Part shown: positions 1-8,855 of the stretch, piece by piece
Layout of the letters: each line of letters begins with the position of its first letter
Numbering within the stretch: the first letter of the stretch is position 1
From: Microcaldota archaeon
GTDB lineage: Archaea > Micrarchaeota > Micrarchaeia > Micrarchaeales > CABMGC01
NCBI GenBank assembly: GCA_021801225.1
Contig: JAJYYF010000014.1
Span: 1 to 42,446 of the forward strand
Length of the DNA stretch: 42,446 nucleotides
Reading direction: 5' to 3'
Program-made: the position numbers and the translations under genes
Notes under the pieces: model-generated
Told to the model about the DNA's origin: nothing
Seen by the model: the letters and a program-made list of their open reading frames with translations, nothing else
Databases searched by the model: none

Positions 1-586
1 GATGCTACGGTTTAATTGAATTCAACGTCGGAAATATCACCTGGAGAGACGGCAGGATGAAGGTCAGACTAAAGATCTTGCCTAACAAGCCGAGAGGTGT
101 TGCATGGCGATCGTCAGTTCGTGGTGTGAACTATCCGGTTAAGTCCGGTAACGAACGAGATCCTCACTTACAGTTGCTACCAATACAGAGATGTATTGGG
201 CACTCTGTCGGGACCGCCTGCGTTTAAGCAGGAGGAAGGAGAGGGCCACGGTACGTCAGTATAGCCCGAACCTCCAGGGCTACACGCGGCATACAAAGGT
301 TGGCACAGTGGGCTGCCACTCAGAAATGAGGAGCCAATCCCAAAAACCAATCTAAGTTCGGATTGAGGGTTGAAACTCACCCTCATGAAGTTGGAATCCC
401 TAGTAATCGCTTGTCACTATCGAGCGGTGAATATGTCCCCGCTCCTTGCACACACCGCCTACCAAGTCATCCAAGTGGGGCCATAGTGAGGCAGTATCCT
501 AATAGACACTGTCGAACTAAGGTCTCGTGAGGGGGGCTAAGGTATAACAAGGTATCCGTAGGGGAACCTGCGGATAGATCACCTCG
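1..586 (+). rRNA. 16S rRNA, 3' portion (5' end outside window)
   Basis: Conserved 16S segments: TTTAATTGAATTCAACG, CGTCAGTTCGTG, GGAATCCCTAGTAATCGC, GCACACACCGCC, AACAAGGTATCCGTAGGGGAACCTGCGGATAGATCACCTC. 3' end placed at the ATCACCTC tail; exact terminus uncertain. Confidence 0.97.
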
Positions 587-773
587 AAACATTTTTTAAA
601 AATTGTTTCCCTAAACTTATTAAGTGTGCGTTTAAAACTAGTTGCGGCCTCGCACTATTTCTCAAGACTACAATCCATTCTATTTTTATCTACTTTATTT
701 TAATTAAAAAATAAATTATTTACAAAAGAAAAGTAACACATTCATCTAAATATCTGTATTTTAATATACTACT

Positions 774-1268
774 GTGCTTTTGATGAAAGTAAAACTCTCA
801 AGAGAATTATGTTACCTTGCCGGTTTACAAAGTAGATTCAAAACTGAAAACGGTGAGGTAGGTATAAAAACAAATAAACAATCTTTAGAAGAGCACTTCG
901 TTAGTATGTCTTTGAATGCCTTTAAGATACCATCAAATAAAATACTAATTGAAGAAAATGAAAATGGATCACGTCATATATTTTTTTATCATTCTCATTT
1001 AAACAAAGAACTCAAGTATATAATAAAATCACAAACGAGTATCTTTAAACTTCCTACTCCTGAAGCTAGGAGTTTTATTGCAGGTATTTTTGATGCATCT
1101 GGACATTTTAGAGAGGGCTCCTTCTTTATTAACAGACTTTCAAAAGGAGATCAAGTAATGTTACAAACTCTTGGAATACATCTAAGAGGTAATAAAATAC
1201 TAAACAACAAAGCCTTCCTTTCATTGATTAAAGGCTTCAGTGTTGTTGTAGAAGAATATGTAAATTAA
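774..1268 (+). CDS. LAGLIDADG homing-endonuclease-like protein, apparently catalytically dead (start may be ATG at 783)
   Basis: Two LAGLIDADG-type helices: 'LCYLAGLQSRF' near the N terminus and 'FIAGIFDASGHF' in the second half, the latter followed by 'MLQTLGIHLRG' typical of the fold. Confidence 0.75.
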   Translation: MLLMKVKLSRELCYLAGLQSRFKTENGEVGIKTNKQSLEEHFVSMSLNAFKIPSNKILIEENENGSRHIFFYHSHLNKELKYIIKSQTSIFKLPTPEARSFIAGIFDASGHFREGSFFINRLSKGDQVMLQTLGIHLRGNKILNNKAFLSLIKGFSVVVEEYVN

Positions 1269-1297
1269 AAATAAAAAATTACTAATTATACACTTTA

Positions 1298-1924
1298 TTA
1301 CGGCGGAGTACTAAGGTGCGGATATAATGCCAAACCTGCTATCATAAAAGCTAATACCGATGCAATTATTAAAAATATCCAGAACATAAGTACAAAGAAG
1401 AACCATACTCTAGGATGTGAGGAAGTTTTACCTGGTTGATTATCCAAAACTAAAGATACTGGAAAAGCAAATACTCCTACTAATCCAAACGCTACAAACA
1501 AACCCATAAAGCCTAACGGACTCTGAGTGAGGTTTAATAAGTATCCTGTAATACCATAATCTATTGTCATTAATCCTACTAACAATGAGAATAAACCAAC
1601 ATAATGCATTTTGTGTTTAGTTTTAACTGCCCAAGCAAAACCTATCAAAACAATTGACAGTGACATTAAAGGGTCAAAGAATAAAATATTATAACTACCG
1701 GGAAGTGGCCATGTTAACTGACCCCATAACGATATAATAAAAAGATAAATTCCTATTGCTCCAATAGGTAAAAGACCACCACTTATTATGCTGTATATAT
1801 CTATATTATCTTTTTTCTTAATATTTTTCCTGTAATTGTAGTAAACACTTACTGTCATATATAAAGTAAGTATTCCTACAAACCCAATTGCAAACAAAAC
1901 ATACGCTATTTCGTCTATGAACAT
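1298..1924 (-). CDS. Multi-pass membrane protein, DUF981-like
   Basis: Several hydrophobic TM segments; overall pattern recalls the archaeal DUF981 membrane family. Confidence 0.6.
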   Translation of the reverse strand: MFIDEIAYVLFAIGFVGILTLYMTVSVYYNYRKNIKKKDNIDIYSIISGGLLPIGAIGIYLFIISLWGQLTWPLPGSYNILFFDPLMSLSIVLIGFAWAVKTKHKMHYVGLFSLLVGLMTIDYGITGYLLNLTQSPLGFMGLFVAFGLVGVFAFPVSLVLDNQPGKTSSHPRVWFFFVLMFWIFLIIASVLAFMIAGLALYPHLSTPP

Positions 1925-1994
1925 ATATACTCCTATTTAATATTATCTAACATAAATTATTTAAATATACTCTACTATTCTTATATGTGATTTT

Positions 1995-2441
1995 GTGTTG
2001 CTTGGCATAAAAAGAATTTATGAAAAATCAAGCATTACCGATGGCCGTAGAATTCTTATTGATCGGTTATGGCCCAGAGGAGTTAGAAGAAGTACTGCCA
2101 ATATAGACTCATGGATACGAGATGTTGCCCCTAGTAAAGAACTACGTACTTGGTTTCTTCATGATCCTAATAGATGGACTCAGTTCGAAAAAAAATACAG
2201 AAAAGAATTAGAAGCTAATGAGTATGTCAGAGTAATAATTAACAAATCAAAGAAGGATGACATTACTTTAGTTTATTCATCAAAAGAAAAACACAACAAC
2301 GCAGTTGTACTATTAAGATTCCTAAAGGAAAAATTAAAAGAAGACCATAAACAAGAGTTAAGATTACTAAAAGAAAAGGAGAGGCTTAAAAAACAACGTC
2401 AAAATCAAAGGAATTTAAAGTTAAACGTTAATTATTCTTAG
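1995..2441 (+). CDS. DUF488 family protein
   Basis: 'IKRIYEKSSITDGRRILIDRLWPRGVRRSTANIDSWIRDVAPSKELRTWFLHDP' matches the DUF488 signature; likely GTG start. Confidence 0.88.
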   Translation: MLLGIKRIYEKSSITDGRRILIDRLWPRGVRRSTANIDSWIRDVAPSKELRTWFLHDPNRWTQFEKKYRKELEANEYVRVIINKSKKDDITLVYSSKEKHNNAVVLLRFLKEKLKEDHKQELRLLKEKERLKKQRQNQRNLKLNVNYS

Positions 2442-2470
2442 GTCTATTTTTAAAATCTTTACTTATTTGA

Positions 2471-3034
2471 TTATAACTCTACTCTTTTTATCTCTAATCT
2501 TGTAAGTGGAGTTATGTTACTAACTTTTTTAATTGCTTCCTTTTGAATTGAACCATCTACCATCTCCTTTATTACAGTTTCTTTATCTGTACTCTGGACA
2601 TGTTCCTTCAAGAAGTTAGATAACTCTTTTCTTATTGCCATTCTTTTCTTTGTTGTTATTCTTGTATTTGTTGTTGCAATAAGTTTTATTATAATACCTG
2701 AGTTATTCTTATCGGTTAATTTATCTATTGTGTAAATAACACTTCCGTGTCTTTTTACAAATGAGTGTAAATAACTGAACGTTTGTTCTAAATATTTTAA
2801 TTGCGTATGTGCTGCATTTCCATTGACACTATTTATCTTTAATCCTACTACCATAAACGAGTGCATAGGATTATTTGTTATCCAGGACATACTCACTTTG
2901 ATCATTCTTCCAGGAGCATTCTTTTCATCATTGATTGGCATCTCCCCTATCGTATTTTTTCCAAACAACTCAGGAGTGTATATATTTAACCATTTTTTGG
3001 CCTTCCAATTTTCTAATCCTTTTCCTGTTGCCAT
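2471..3034 (-). CDS. rps3ae: Ribosomal protein S3Ae (eS1)
   Basis: 'NWKAKKWLNIYTPELFGKNTIGEMPINDEKNAPGRMIKVSMSWI' is the S3Ae N-terminal signature; ATG at 3034 preferred over the upstream TTG. Confidence 0.92.
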   Translation of the reverse strand: MATGKGLENWKAKKWLNIYTPELFGKNTIGEMPINDEKNAPGRMIKVSMSWITNNPMHSFMVVGLKINSVNGNAAHTQLKYLEQTFSYLHSFVKRHGSVIYTIDKLTDKNNSGIIIKLIATTNTRITTKKRMAIRKELSNFLKEHVQSTDKETVIKEMVDGSIQKEAIKKVSNITPLTRLEIKRVEL

Positions 3035-3038
3035 CAAT

Positions 3039-3500
3039 TCATCTCTTTACAATAAGTGCTGCTTTTTCTGGATCATACTTCCAATCCTTATCAAGCCTGC
3101 CCTCCTTTTTATAATATTTAGTTAATCTCCAAATCTTAGACTCTATTCTGTTTAATCTAAGTTTATTGTGAACATCTTGTTTATTATTTGATAAATGTAC
3201 TCTTACATTTACTGCTCTCTTCATTAAGTCCATTAAATCCTGAGGAAATTCTGGCTCATAGCCTTTTTCATTCATCACTATCGTTAATCTCTTGCCTAAA
3301 ACTTGTTTTATGTATGGTACTTTGTGTTTATCCTTTAAGTACTGGCCTATTAATCTAGGCTCAATTCCTTTTTTAATGTATTCTGATATTTTTTCCTCTA
3401 CTTCTTCCTTCGGCATAACTTCTTTAGGGTGAACTCCCATCTCTACTACTGGCTTTCTTGATTTTGATTTTCCTCTTTTTTTAGTATGCATCCTTGCCAT
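3039..3500 (-). CDS. rps15: Ribosomal protein uS15
   Basis: 'MARMHTKKRGKSKSRKP' N-terminus and 'LMKRAVNVRVHLSNNKQDVHNKLRLNRIESKIWRLTKYYKKEGRL' core; start trimmed from the ORF track to ATG 3500. Confidence 0.95.
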   Translation of the reverse strand: MARMHTKKRGKSKSRKPVVEMGVHPKEVMPKEEVEEKISEYIKKGIEPRLIGQYLKDKHKVPYIKQVLGKRLTIVMNEKGYEPEFPQDLMDLMKRAVNVRVHLSNNKQDVHNKLRLNRIESKIWRLTKYYKKEGRLDKDWKYDPEKAALIVKR

Positions 3501-3688
3501 TAAATCACAATAAATTAATGTGTCATTTTTATAATACAAAGCTAAAAGAAAAACACGCTTAGCTTGTCTATATTAAACTATATATTTATCAGCAATATTT
3601 ATAAGGGTATTGTTATTACTAAATACTTATTATATAAAGTAAAATGTCCAATAATTAAAAGTTACATATTTAAATGCAAATCCTGAAG

Positions 3689-6040
3689 CTATAAATTTAC
3701 CGTAACTTTGAAATGTGTCTCTGGTACATCTAAATTAGCTTTTTCTAATTTTATCTCATTTATTTTCATTATGCCCTTTATATCATTTAAGTATCCCTTA
3801 TCTATATTTCCCTCTATTATTACCTCTTTTACTTCAGCGTTCAAGGCAAGTTTATTATCATGCTTCCACGCTCTTATATAATTTATTAATTTTGAAATCT
3901 CCTCACCGTTTTCTAAGGATTTTTTATCAAATAACTCTTCTTCGAAAACAGGCCAATCACTTAAATGTATAGAGCTTCTCTTTTCTTGTACTTTATATAA
4001 ATTTTGATAAATTTCTTCTGTTACATATGGCATATAAGGTGCAAATAGTTTAATTATAGATAAGAATACCTTGTTCAATACATATCCTGGGCTGTCTATG
4101 TTGTTATAAACCCTATGTTTAATATACTCCATGTAATTGTCAGTAAAGTTCCAGAAAAATGCCTCTATTTCTCTTTTAGCTCCAGCATAATTATACTGGT
4201 CAAACATATCTGTTGCTTTTTTTATTGTATCATTTAACTTAGAGAGAATCCATTTATCAAATAAATTATTTACTTCTGTATTATCACTTTTTATTTTAGC
4301 TGTAAACTTTGCGACATTCCATAATTTATTTACCATTCTTGAACCGGTAATCAAATCCTTTTCTTGAAATAATGCCTCATCTCCTAATTTAGAAGAACTA
4401 GCCCAGTATCTTAACGCATCAGCTCCATATTTTTCTATCATTGGCATTGGTTCTACTATATTGCCTACTGATTTATGCATAGGTTTTCCTTTTGAGTCTA
4501 GCCCATGTCCAGATATCATAACATCCTTCCAAGGGAGTTTTCCTGTATGCAAGTAACACTTAACTACAGTTGTGAACAACCAAAAAGATATTATGTCATG
4601 TGCCTGTGGTCTTAATGACATCGGGTAAATATCATACTTTATCTCATTACTCAAACTCCATTTTTTATTTATCAAAGGTGTTAATGATGATGTTGCCCAT
4701 GTGTCTAATACATCCTCCTCAGGGTATACCTCTGTAGAACCACAATTTTTACATGGTTTTTTCGGCATATCCTTTAATGGATTTACTGGAAGATCCTCTT
4801 TTTCAGGAAATATGGGCTCATTACATTTTTTACAGTACCAGATAGGGAAAGGTATTCCATAATATCTTTGTCTAGATATGGACCAATCCCATTGTAACCC
4901 ATTTACCCAGTTATCATATCTTACTTTCATATATTCTGGTTTCCAGTTTAATTGATTTCCTAACTCTATTAGTTTCTCCTTCAAATCTAAGTATTTTATA
5001 TACCACTGTTTTTTTACCAAGAACTCTATCTCAGTATCACATCTTTCGTGCACATTTACTGTATGCTCTATATCTTTTTCTTCTATCAAAAAGCCCTTTT
5101 CTTTTAACTCCTCTATTATAGCTTTTCTTGCATCACGCACCTTCATATCCTTAAAATGAGGGTGTATCATGTTAGCCTTTTCATCTATTATTATCTTTAA
5201 CGGTAAATTGTATGCCTTGTACCATTCAATATCAGTTAAATCACCAAATGTACATGACATTACAACGCCAGTTCCTTTTTCAGGATTCACTCTTCTGTCT
5301 GTTTTAATCTCAACTTCCTGTCCAAATATAGGAACCTTCACTTTTCTTCCAACTAGCTTTGCATTTTTTTTATCATCTGGGTTGACAAATATTATTACAC
5401 AAGCAGGAAGAAGTTCAGGCCTTGTTGTAGCAATTATCACATCATCTGCAAACTTAATCTTAACAAATTTTGTGTTAAGCATTTTATCTTTCAGTTCCAT
5501 TTGTGAAAGTGCAGTTTTACACTTCGTACACCATATAGTCGGGGTTTCCTTTCTATATGCCCTATTCATTTTATAAAGTTCAATAAACGAGTACTGAGAT
5601 ATGTGTTGTACATCTTTGCTTATAGTTGTATAAAAATATGACCAGTCTACAGAGACTCCTAATGTTTTCCATATATTTATATAAAGCTCTTCGTACTCTT
5701 TTATGCTATTTTCAACAAGTTCGATAAACTTTTCTCTTCCTACCTTTTCAGATAACACATTATTTTTCTTTTCAACTAAAATTTCAGTTGGCAATCCATT
5801 GTTATCTAAACCAAACGGATAAAAAACATCATAGCCTTTCATTCTTCTATATCTAGCTACAAAATCGGCCTGTGAGTAAGAAAATACGTGTCCTACATGT
5901 AAAAATCCTGAAACTGTCGGAGGAGGCGTATCTATTGCAAAAATTGGTTTTCCATTCTTCTTAAATTTATTTATTTCATTAACTTCCCAATAACTGCGTA
6001 TTTTTTGCTCTACTTCCTTTGTTATATATTTATCATCCAT
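3689..6040 (-). CDS. valS: Valyl-tRNA synthetase
   Basis: Class Ia HIGH motif 'PPTVSGFLHVGHVFSYSQADFVARYRRMKGYDVFYPFGLDNNGLPTE'; KMSKS-like 'KPMHKSVGN'; C-terminal anticodon-binding domain. Confidence 0.95.
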   Translation of the reverse strand: MDDKYITKEVEQKIRSYWEVNEINKFKKNGKPIFAIDTPPPTVSGFLHVGHVFSYSQADFVARYRRMKGYDVFYPFGLDNNGLPTEILVEKKNNVLSEKVGREKFIELVENSIKEYEELYINIWKTLGVSVDWSYFYTTISKDVQHISQYSFIELYKMNRAYRKETPTIWCTKCKTALSQMELKDKMLNTKFVKIKFADDVIIATTRPELLPACVIIFVNPDDKKNAKLVGRKVKVPIFGQEVEIKTDRRVNPEKGTGVVMSCTFGDLTDIEWYKAYNLPLKIIIDEKANMIHPHFKDMKVRDARKAIIEELKEKGFLIEEKDIEHTVNVHERCDTEIEFLVKKQWYIKYLDLKEKLIELGNQLNWKPEYMKVRYDNWVNGLQWDWSISRQRYYGIPFPIWYCKKCNEPIFPEKEDLPVNPLKDMPKKPCKNCGSTEVYPEEDVLDTWATSSLTPLINKKWSLSNEIKYDIYPMSLRPQAHDIISFWLFTTVVKCYLHTGKLPWKDVMISGHGLDSKGKPMHKSVGNIVEPMPMIEKYGADALRYWASSSKLGDEALFQEKDLITGSRMVNKLWNVAKFTAKIKSDNTEVNNLFDKWILSKLNDTIKKATDMFDQYNYAGAKREIEAFFWNFTDNYMEYIKHRVYNNIDSPGYVLNKVFLSIIKLFAPYMPYVTEEIYQNLYKVQEKRSSIHLSDWPVFEEELFDKKSLENGEEISKLINYIRAWKHDNKLALNAEVKEVIIEGNIDKGYLNDIKGIMKINEIKLEKANLDVPETHFKVTVNL

Positions 6041-6114
6041 AATTGTTTTTATGTGTTAAAATATATAAAAGTAGTGAATTTTAAAAGTTTAAAAAAAAGT
6101 TAAAAAATAAATCT

Positions 6115-6471
6115 TTACTCGTAAACAGAATGGTAAGTACTTCCAGCTTCATCATTTATTACTATGCATTCTCCTTCACATTGCACTAAACATGCTTGGC
6201 ACAATATACATGAAGGTCCATTTACTGCAACTGAGATTCCTCCTGTCTTTCCATCGTTCGAGTTTGCAAAGTGATTATGTCCATCATCTTTACCTGACCA
6301 TTTATCCTTTACTGTTTTATCAACAGTTCCGTTCCATTGTGCATCAGCAGGAGCAGAATCTGTGTTAACATCATTTCCATCTCTATTCTTCATCTCAAAA
6401 ACTCCCACTGGGCAAACATCATGGCAATGTGAGCAACCTGTACATTTCTGTTTTTCTACATATACTTGCAT
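6115..6471 (-). CDS. Ferredoxin, 2x[4Fe-4S], with a long inter-cluster insertion
   Basis: 'CTGCSHCHDVCP' and 'CILCQACLVQC' cluster motifs. Confidence 0.9.
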   Translation of the reverse strand: MQVYVEKQKCTGCSHCHDVCPVGVFEMKNRDGNDVNTDSAPADAQWNGTVDKTVKDKWSGKDDGHNHFANSNDGKTGGISVAVNGPSCILCQACLVQCEGECIVINDEAGSTYHSVYE

Positions 6472-6483
6472 AAATTACACCTT

Positions 6484-6660
6484 TTATTTTTTAGCCCTCT
6501 TTTTCCTAAGGACTAACTCATAATTATCTAAATCTTTATAAGCTTTTTCAATATGTTTATTTGGAGCTTTTCCTGAGATCATTGCTTTATGTGCATTAAG
6601 TGCCTCTATCATTTTTTTATGATGTTTAATTCTCTTCTCAATAAACTCTTCATGTTTCAT
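6484..6660 (-). CDS. Small basic hypothetical protein
   Basis: ORF 'MKHEEFIEKRIKHHKKMIEALNAHKAMISGKAPNKHIEKAYKDLDNYELVLRKKRAKK'; GTGTTTAC-ATG start context. Confidence 0.55.
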   Translation of the reverse strand: MKHEEFIEKRIKHHKKMIEALNAHKAMISGKAPNKHIEKAYKDLDNYELVLRKKRAKK

Positions 6661-6766
6661 GTAAACACAATACACTCTAAACTAAAAAACTATTTAAATA
6701 TTAATAAAAAACAATTTAACAAAGTAAAAGTAATTAAAAAATCTTTAAAATCAAGGAACTATATCT

Positions 6767-7831
6767 TTACTGTGGATTATCCTGATAAATATCTTGTCCT
6801 GTAGTAATAAAAAAGTTCGAACTACTATCAACATATGTTTTATTTAAATGAATCATTTCAGCTGAGGTAGAAACTGGGACTAGAAAATCTTTGAACTGAG
6901 ATTTATTTAAACCGGTGTAAGATAACCTCCACATCTCATTTGTAAATGTAGGAATAGCAACAAATCTATCTTCAAAAACTAAACCATCTACTTGTTTTTT
7001 GGACATATTAACATACGATTGGTAACTTAATTGTTGTGGTTTAAAGTTAAGTTCCGAGTAAGTCTCTGTCATAAGGCCGGTGAACTGTCCTTTATTTTCA
7101 CTTCCAGAAAAAATATCTCCTACTGCATTAAATGAAATCTCTGCAGTTCCACCATTATTAAGATCTTCGGCAAACATACTTACCCTGCCTTTTGAGATAC
7201 TTAGGTGCATTTTAATCTTATCATTTTCATTTACTTTTTTAGAAAAATCTACAGCTCCTTCGTAAATCAACTTTGTATTCTGGTTATATACATTATAAAT
7301 TAAGTTGAATTTATCATTGCCATAATTAGTTAATGATTCTTGGTACCACCACCCTTTGTTTGTTAACCCATTTAATTCATATCCTATCCACGTAACATCT
7401 TTTTGTTTTTTAGCAATAACTTCATACTCTAATGAGTGTGTTTTATTATTGAACATTTCACCTACTTGGGTATAAGTCGGTATTAGGGGGTAACCATAGT
7501 ATAGCGGTATTCCTACTCTACCTGCAATTATAGGCATTGCAAACAAAGATACACCAAAAATAACTTTTTTAATCGAACCTGCTTTCTTTTTAGGCACAGG
7601 CGGTACGTGAAGCTCTTCCTTATCATCCTTAGATCTTTTCAGTACTTTAAAATCAACTACATTAGAATGTTGAGTAGTCTCTGACTTTTCTAAATTTTCT
7701 TGTGTTTTATATTTAATATCCGCAGTAACTACTCGTAGCCTTTTCTTTTTTCCATTTTTAATGTGTTTTACTTTGAGACCATTGTATATTAAATTAAATT
7801 TTTGGGCCTTTTTAGCACCTATCTTATTCAT
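6767..7831 (-). CDS. Hypothetical membrane-anchored protein with extracytoplasmic beta-rich domain (N-terminus probably incomplete, see findings)
   Basis: One hydrophobic segment 'KKVIFGVSLFAMPIIAGRVGIPLYYGY' followed by a 'WWYQESLTNYGNDKFNLIYNVYN' beta-rich region. Confidence 0.7.
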   Translation of the reverse strand: MNKIGAKKAQKFNLIYNGLKVKHIKNGKKKRLRVVTADIKYKTQENLEKSETTQHSNVVDFKVLKRSKDDKEELHVPPVPKKKAGSIKKVIFGVSLFAMPIIAGRVGIPLYYGYPLIPTYTQVGEMFNNKTHSLEYEVIAKKQKDVTWIGYELNGLTNKGWWYQESLTNYGNDKFNLIYNVYNQNTKLIYEGAVDFSKKVNENDKIKMHLSISKGRVSMFAEDLNNGGTAEISFNAVGDIFSGSENKGQFTGLMTETYSELNFKPQQLSYQSYVNMSKKQVDGLVFEDRFVAIPTFTNEMWRLSYTGLNKSQFKDFLVPVSTSAEMIHLNKTYVDSSSNFFITTGQDIYQDNPQ

Positions 7832-8105
7832 CGTTCCAAAAAGTAGGTTTATCTGGTTAAAATATGAGCTTTCTGAATCTATTCCTGCATCATTAATCTT
7901 GTTCAGTAACTCATTAATACTATCATTAAATGAATCAATATCTTCATTAATAGGATTTATAGAGCTAAGTAGTTCAATGTGCTTCTCTAAACTTACTACT
8001 AGATTTTTTGTCCCTATGGAATCATCACAATTAAAGTAATATTAAGTATTAAATTATTAAAACTATATGTAAAAAAAGTTTTAGTGGTCAAGTAAGCCGT
8101 AAGCT

Positions 8106-8831
8106 TTACTCTCCCCACATCTCTGCTTTTATTTCCTTTTCATCTACTCCTAGCCCTACTAAAGCGGCCTTGAGTGCTTTTACGAAAGCAGGAGGTCCAC
8201 AAATATAACTTACTCTGTCTTTAAAATCCGGAACGTATTTCTGTATCATTGTAGCATCAACGTGTCCTTTTTCTCCGGTCCATCCATCGCCTTCCTTTGG
8301 TCTAGTGACTGTTACTATAGTTTCGATGTCTAAATCCTGTTTAAACCTTTCTAGCTCTTCTTTTTGTATTATTTCATCGGGGAACTTAACACTATAGATA
8401 ACCTTGCAATTAGTTTCTGCCTTAATGCCTTCAATATGTTTGATCATAGACATAAAAGGAGCTATTCCAGTACCACCCGCTAGAAACAATAACTTATCTT
8501 TATTATTAACATCAAACTTGAACTGACCATATGGAGCAGATATATAATACCTGTCATTAACCTTTGCGGTATCTAACTTACTAGTGAACTTTCCATGTAT
8601 TAATGATATTAAGAACTCTAAGGTGCTGCTTGGAGGTGCATTTGCTATTGAAAAGGCTCTTGAAATCCTTTCTCCTGTGCCTTCATTTCTATACTCTACC
8701 ATAGCAAACATTCCTGGAACAAAATCTATACTTGTTCCATCTTCTGCTTTAAACTTAAATGATGTTACTGTAGGGGTGCATTTTGTTATTTCACTTATTA
8801 AGTATGGTTTGCCCACTATCATATTATCCAC
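8106..8831 (-). CDS. Ferredoxin-NADP(+) reductase-like FAD/NAD-binding oxidoreductase
   Basis: 'RAFSIANAPPS' (FAD), 'LLFLAGGTGIAPFMSMIKHI' (NAD), 'YICGPPAFV' and C-terminal 'EMWGE'. Confidence 0.9.
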   Translation of the reverse strand: MDNMIVGKPYLISEITKCTPTVTSFKFKAEDGTSIDFVPGMFAMVEYRNEGTGERISRAFSIANAPPSSTLEFLISLIHGKFTSKLDTAKVNDRYYISAPYGQFKFDVNNKDKLLFLAGGTGIAPFMSMIKHIEGIKAETNCKVIYSVKFPDEIIQKEELERFKQDLDIETIVTVTRPKEGDGWTGEKGHVDATMIQKYVPDFKDRVSYICGPPAFVKALKAALVGLGVDEKEIKAEMWGE

Positions 8832-8855
8832 TAATCCAATAAAAATAAAATTTAT

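Noticed and set aside
177-386. ORF on minus strand inside 16S
   Set aside because: Lies wholly within conserved rRNA; spurious.
1-586. rRNA intron in 16S
   Set aside because: The visible 3' portion aligns continuously with conserved 16S blocks; no insertion seen.
4440-4500. ValRS KMSKS motif changed to PMHKS
   Set aside because: The key second Lys is kept, and class Ia synthetases show such variants; not treated as unusual.
5169-5576. Plus-strand ORF of 135 aa
   Set aside because: Antisense to valS coding sequence; composition reflects the sense gene.
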